The notes beneath the pieces were generated by a model. It saw only the letters and a program-made list of their open reading frames with translations. It had not been told where the DNA came from and searched no databases. Below are positions 61,301 to 64,000 of a stretch of DNA of 64,000 bases, one piece after another (within the stretch, counting starts at the first letter, position 1; every line of letters begins with the position of its first letter). The DNA is taken from positions 4,216,001-4,280,000 of the forward strand of contig NZ_FNLM01000034.1 of NCBI RefSeq assembly GCF_900105725.1, in the 5' to 3' direction. Source of the stretch: Gordonia westfalica (GTDB taxonomy: Bacteria; Actinomycetota; Actinomycetes; Mycobacteriales; Mycobacteriaceae). The position numbers and the translations under genes are program-made.

Positions 61301-62895
61301 CCGCTCGTAAACGCATCGTCGTCATCGGCGGCGGTGTCGCCGGCCTGGCCACCGCCGCGCTGCTCGCCCACGACGGGCACGACGTCGAGGTGATCGAGAA
61401 GAACGACGACCTCGGTGGACGTGCCGGGCTGTGGAGCAAGGACGACTTCCGGTTCGACACCGGCCCGTCGTGGTGGCTCATGCCCGAGGTCTTCGACCAC
61501 TACTTCGAGATGCTCGGCACCTCGACGGAAGAGCAGCTCGACCTCGTGCGGCTCGACCCCGGATACCGAGTGTTCTTCGGGGAGCACGGCTCCGACGAAC
61601 CGCCGATCGACATCTTCGGCGACCTGGACCGCAACCGCGAGGTGTTCGAGCAGGTCGAGCCGGGCGCCGGTGCCGCGCTCGATTCCTACCTCGAGACCGC
61701 GCGTCAGGCGTATGACCTTGCCGTCGAACGGTTCCTGTACACCAGCTTCGACTCCCCGCGCGCGTTCCTGAGTCTGCCGGTACTGCGCCACGCGTCGACT
61801 CTCGCATCGCTGCTGACCCGCTCGCTGCAGTCGTTCATCTCGTCGCGCTTCAGCGACCGACGGTTGCAGCAGGTGCTCGGGTATCCGGCCGTGTTCCTCG
61901 GCTCGTCGCCGGAACGGACGCCGTCGATGTACCACCTGATGAGCTGGCTGGATCTGGCCGACGGGGTCCGATACCCCAAGGGCGGCTTCACGACTCTCGT
62001 CGACGCACTCGAACGCGTCGCGCGCGAACGCGGTGTGGTGATCCACACCGGAACGGCGGCCACCTCCGTGCTCACGCGGGAACGTCCGGGTCGCCGGCTG
62101 CGCCGCCGCGCCGAGGTGGTCGGGGTTCGCGTGCAGACATCCGACGGGGGAACACGAGATGTGCCCGCCGACATCGTCGTCGGCGCGGCCGATCTGCATC
62201 ATCTGGAGACGAAGCTCCTGCCCGATGATCTGCAGACCTTCCCGCAGCGCTACTGGGAGCGCGCGACGTCGGGGCCGGGTGCGGTGCTGGCCTACCTCGG
62301 CGTGAGCGGTGAGCTGCCCGAACTGGCACATCACTCCCTGTTCTTCACCGAGGACTGGAAGACCAACTTCGACGCCATCTTCGAAACTCCCACGCGGATA
62401 CCCGATCCCGCGTCGCTCTACGTGTGCAAGCCGTCGGCCACCGACGACTCGGTCGCGCCGGCCGATCATGAGAACGTCTTCATCCTGGTGCCCGTCCCAC
62501 CCGATCCCGGTCTCGGTCACGGTGGCGTGAACGGCGGCGGTGACCCCGACATCGAGAAGGTGGCCGACCGTGCCATCGCGATGATCGGCCAGTGGTCGGG
62601 TGTTCCCGACCTCGCCGACCGCATCGTCGTCCGCCGCACCGTCGGCCCGGCCGACTTCGTCGACAATGTGAACTCCTGGTGCGGTGGTGCTCTCGGACCG
62701 GCACACACGTTGCGTCAGAGCGCATTCCTGCGTTCGACGAACCGCTCACGCAAGGTCGAGGGGTTGTACTACGCGGGATCGAGCACGCGTCCGGGTATCG
62801 GCCTGCCGATGTGCCTGATCAGCGCGGAACTGATCCGCAAGCGGCTCAACGGGGATCGCTCCGTGGGACCGACGCGGCCAATCACTGCTCCCTGA
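61297..62895 (+). CDS. crtI: Phytoene desaturase
   Basis: 532 residues. FAD motif VVIGGGVAGLATAALLAHDG (about 8-27) and ENDDLGGRAGLW-like region, with the CrtI C-terminal block YYAGSSTRPGIGLPMCLISA. It converts phytoene to lycopene in one enzyme. No lycopene cyclase or elongase follows; an IS element starts about 100-170 bp later. Confidence 0.94.
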   Translation: MTARKRIVVIGGGVAGLATAALLAHDGHDVEVIEKNDDLGGRAGLWSKDDFRFDTGPSWWLMPEVFDHYFEMLGTSTEEQLDLVRLDPGYRVFFGEHGSDEPPIDIFGDLDRNREVFEQVEPGAGAALDSYLETARQAYDLAVERFLYTSFDSPRAFLSLPVLRHASTLASLLTRSLQSFISSRFSDRRLQQVLGYPAVFLGSSPERTPSMYHLMSWLDLADGVRYPKGGFTTLVDALERVARERGVVIHTGTAATSVLTRERPGRRLRRRAEVVGVRVQTSDGGTRDVPADIVVGAADLHHLETKLLPDDLQTFPQRYWERATSGPGAVLAYLGVSGELPELAHHSLFFTEDWKTNFDAIFETPTRIPDPASLYVCKPSATDDSVAPADHENVFILVPVPPDPGLGHGGVNGGGDPDIEKVADRAIAMIGQWSGVPDLADRIVVRRTVGPADFVDNVNSWCGGALGPAHTLRQSAFLRSTNRSRKVEGLYYAGSSTRPGIGLPMCLISAELIRKRLNGDRSVGPTRPITAP

Positions 62896-62948
62896 GGTGC
62901 GGTGCCCCGCTCGCTCCCTGAGGTGCGATGGCCCGCTCGCTCCCTGAG
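62887..62948. repeat. 26-bp tandem repeat, about 2.4 copies
   Basis: A 26-bp unit starting GCTCCCTGAGGTGCGGTGCC repeats at 62887-62912 and 62913-62938 (two mismatches), then 10 bp at 62939-62948. The first copy overlaps the end of crtI, including its stop. GCTCCCTGAGGT also appears at 1173-1184, so this is a dispersed element. Confidence 0.85.
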
Positions 62949-62949
62949 C

Positions 62950-64000
62950 CTGGATATTTCACTGATGTTGCTGACGTCCGGCGTGTGATACGCGAAAGTG
63001 CCTGTCTGCCTTGTGATTATTGATTCACCACAAACAAATAGTCACAGGGAGAAAGGCACCTCGCAGGTGAAGAATAACGTGTATCCCAAGATGATGGTGG
63101 ACCCCACGCGCACGGAGTCGGTGGTGACGACCTCGGGCGCAGTGTTGCTGACGAAAACCGTGGACGTCTCGGGCCTGGGCGCCGACCTGACCGCGGCCAT
63201 GGCGCCGTGGCGGACAACGGCCACCGTCCACGACCCGGCCAAGATCGTGCTGGATCTGGCGATGACCTTGGCCGCCGGTGGTGACTGCGTGGCCGATGTG
63301 GCCGCGGTCCGGGCTCAGCCACAGGTGTACGGGCAGGTGGCCTCGGATCCCACGATGTCGCGGGTGATCACCCGGCTAGCTGCTGATGTCGAGGCAGTCA
63401 GTACCGCGATCAGTGCGGCTCGCGCCGCAGCGCGGGAGCGGGTGTGGGCCACCGCCCGCCCGTTGGAGGGCATCGCGGGCAGCGTCGATGGCGGGCTGGT
63501 GATCGTCGATCTCGATGCCACTACCGTGACGGCCGGCTCGGCGAAAGAACAGGCCCAGAAAACCTATAAACGGGTGTTCGGGCATTCCCCGATGTGTTCG
63601 TTCGTCGACCACGGCGCCTTCGGCACCGGGGAGACCCTGCACCTGGACCTACGGCGTGGAGGTGCCTCACCCAAGGGTGCCGACATGCACATCGCGGCCC
63701 TCGAGGCGGCGTTGGCCCAGCTACCCGCCGCCGAACGCGCCCAGGTGCTCATACGTACCGATTCGGCCGGGTGTGCCAAGAAGTTCCTGGCCCACCTGGC
63801 CGAGCAGAATCTGCAGTACTCGGTCGGGTTCACCATCTCCGAACTGGTCAAAGACGCGTTGGCCATGCTGCCTGAAGCTGCCTGGGTCACCGCGATCACC
63901 AACGACGATGCCGATCCGCGCGCTGATGCCCAGGTCGCCGAGATCACCCTGCCGCGCCCGGTCCGTGATGCAGAAACCGCCTACGAACCCTGGCCACCCG
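62950..64000 (+). mobile_element. IS1380-family insertion sequence (left part)
   Basis: The transposase at 63067 belongs to IS1380. The left end lies somewhere in 62949-63050, probably near the CCTGGATATTTCAC at 62950; the terminal inverted repeat cannot be fixed since the right end is off the window. An inner inverted repeat (GTGCCT and AGGCAC) flanks the short leader before the transposase gene. Confidence 0.75.
63067..64000 (+). CDS. IS1380-family transposase (partial)
   Basis: The frame is open from GTG 63067 to the window end, about 311 residues visible. DDE-type features of IS1380 are IVDLDATTVTAGSAKEQAQK, TYKRVFGHSPMCSF, TGETLHLDLRRGGASPKGAD and IRTDSAGCAKKF. No truncation is seen within the window, so the element may be active. 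The Shine-Dalgarno is weak. Confidence 0.92.
   Translation, partial: MKNNVYPKMMVDPTRTESVVTTSGAVLLTKTVDVSGLGADLTAAMAPWRTTATVHDPAKIVLDLAMTLAAGGDCVADVAAVRAQPQVYGQVASDPTMSRVITRLAADVEAVSTAISAARAAARERVWATARPLEGIAGSVDGGLVIVDLDATTVTAGSAKEQAQKTYKRVFGHSPMCSFVDHGAFGTGETLHLDLRRGGASPKGADMHIAALEAALAQLPAAERAQVLIRTDSAGCAKKFLAHLAEQNLQYSVGFTISELVKDALAMLPEAAWVTAITNDDADPRADAQVAEITLPRPVRDAETAYEPWPP

Overview
The window is high-GC DNA with the gene content of a mycolic-acid actinomycete (order Mycobacteriales). A Gordonia-like genome fits best, judged from family content, not from a database match. The markers are an antigen-85-type mycolyltransferase, a DUF3068/PorA-type envelope protein, a DUF4185 protein of the D-arabinan hydrolase type, a deazaflavin (F420)-type reductase, an encapsulin/DyP pair, a three-subunit proton-translocating transhydrogenase, a mycobacterial-type LigD/Ku pair and a carotenoid cluster. 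About 55 protein genes were supported. No tRNA, rRNA or CRISPR array was seen.

Layout. 1-5.9 kb: housekeeping and small metabolic genes (partial DUF4185 protein, tam, rnhA, hydroxyacid dehydrogenase, SDR, YdeI-like protein). 5.9-9.1 kb: a cassette of a LysR regulator, mesX (DUF1852) and mesD (core methionine synthase), with a strongly structured leader in front of mesX. 9.2-18.2 kb: a run of minus-strand genes, amidase, FAD dehydrogenase, DyP peroxidase carrying an encapsulin cargo tag, encapsulin shell, and a heterodimeric ABC transporter. 18.6-22.8 kb: envelope genes (a frameshifted mycolyltransferase and a DUF3068 protein) and a UbiB-type kinase. 23-32 kb: alcohol dehydrogenase, uncharacterised membrane proteins, a FAD/Rieske oxidoreductase, an L-aspartate oxidase behind a palindrome, an epoxide-hydrolase-like enzyme and a protein with duplicated Cys/His motifs. 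32.1-35.2 kb: copper operon csoR-copZ-(His-rich peptide)-copA. 35.3-38.6 kb: a KstD-like flavoprotein behind a perfect KstR-type palindrome, and a membrane molybdopterin oxidoreductase. 38.6-41.8 kb: pntAA-pntAB-pntB. 42-46.5 kb: F420-type reductase, DoxX protein, a frameshifted YdcF-like gene and a SulP-carbonic anhydrase fusion. 46.5-53.2 kb: metallophosphodiesterase, dienelactone hydrolase, MFS exporter, and the NHEJ pair ligD/ku. 53.3-59.7 kb: MFS, lysG/lysE, YihY, CDP-alcohol transferase, and a membrane protein divergent from its TetR. 59.8-62.9 kb: idi-crtB-crtI. 63-64 kb: the start of an IS1380-family element that abuts the carotenoid genes and runs off the window.

Three themes stand out. 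The mesX/mesD cassette points to a folate-independent route to methionine and has an unrecognised ~83-nt structured leader. The encapsulin nanocompartment has its cargo next door and sits in a longer co-directional run of redox and transport genes. Two genes are each broken by a single missing base in a G/C context, which suggests either recent decay or assembly error.
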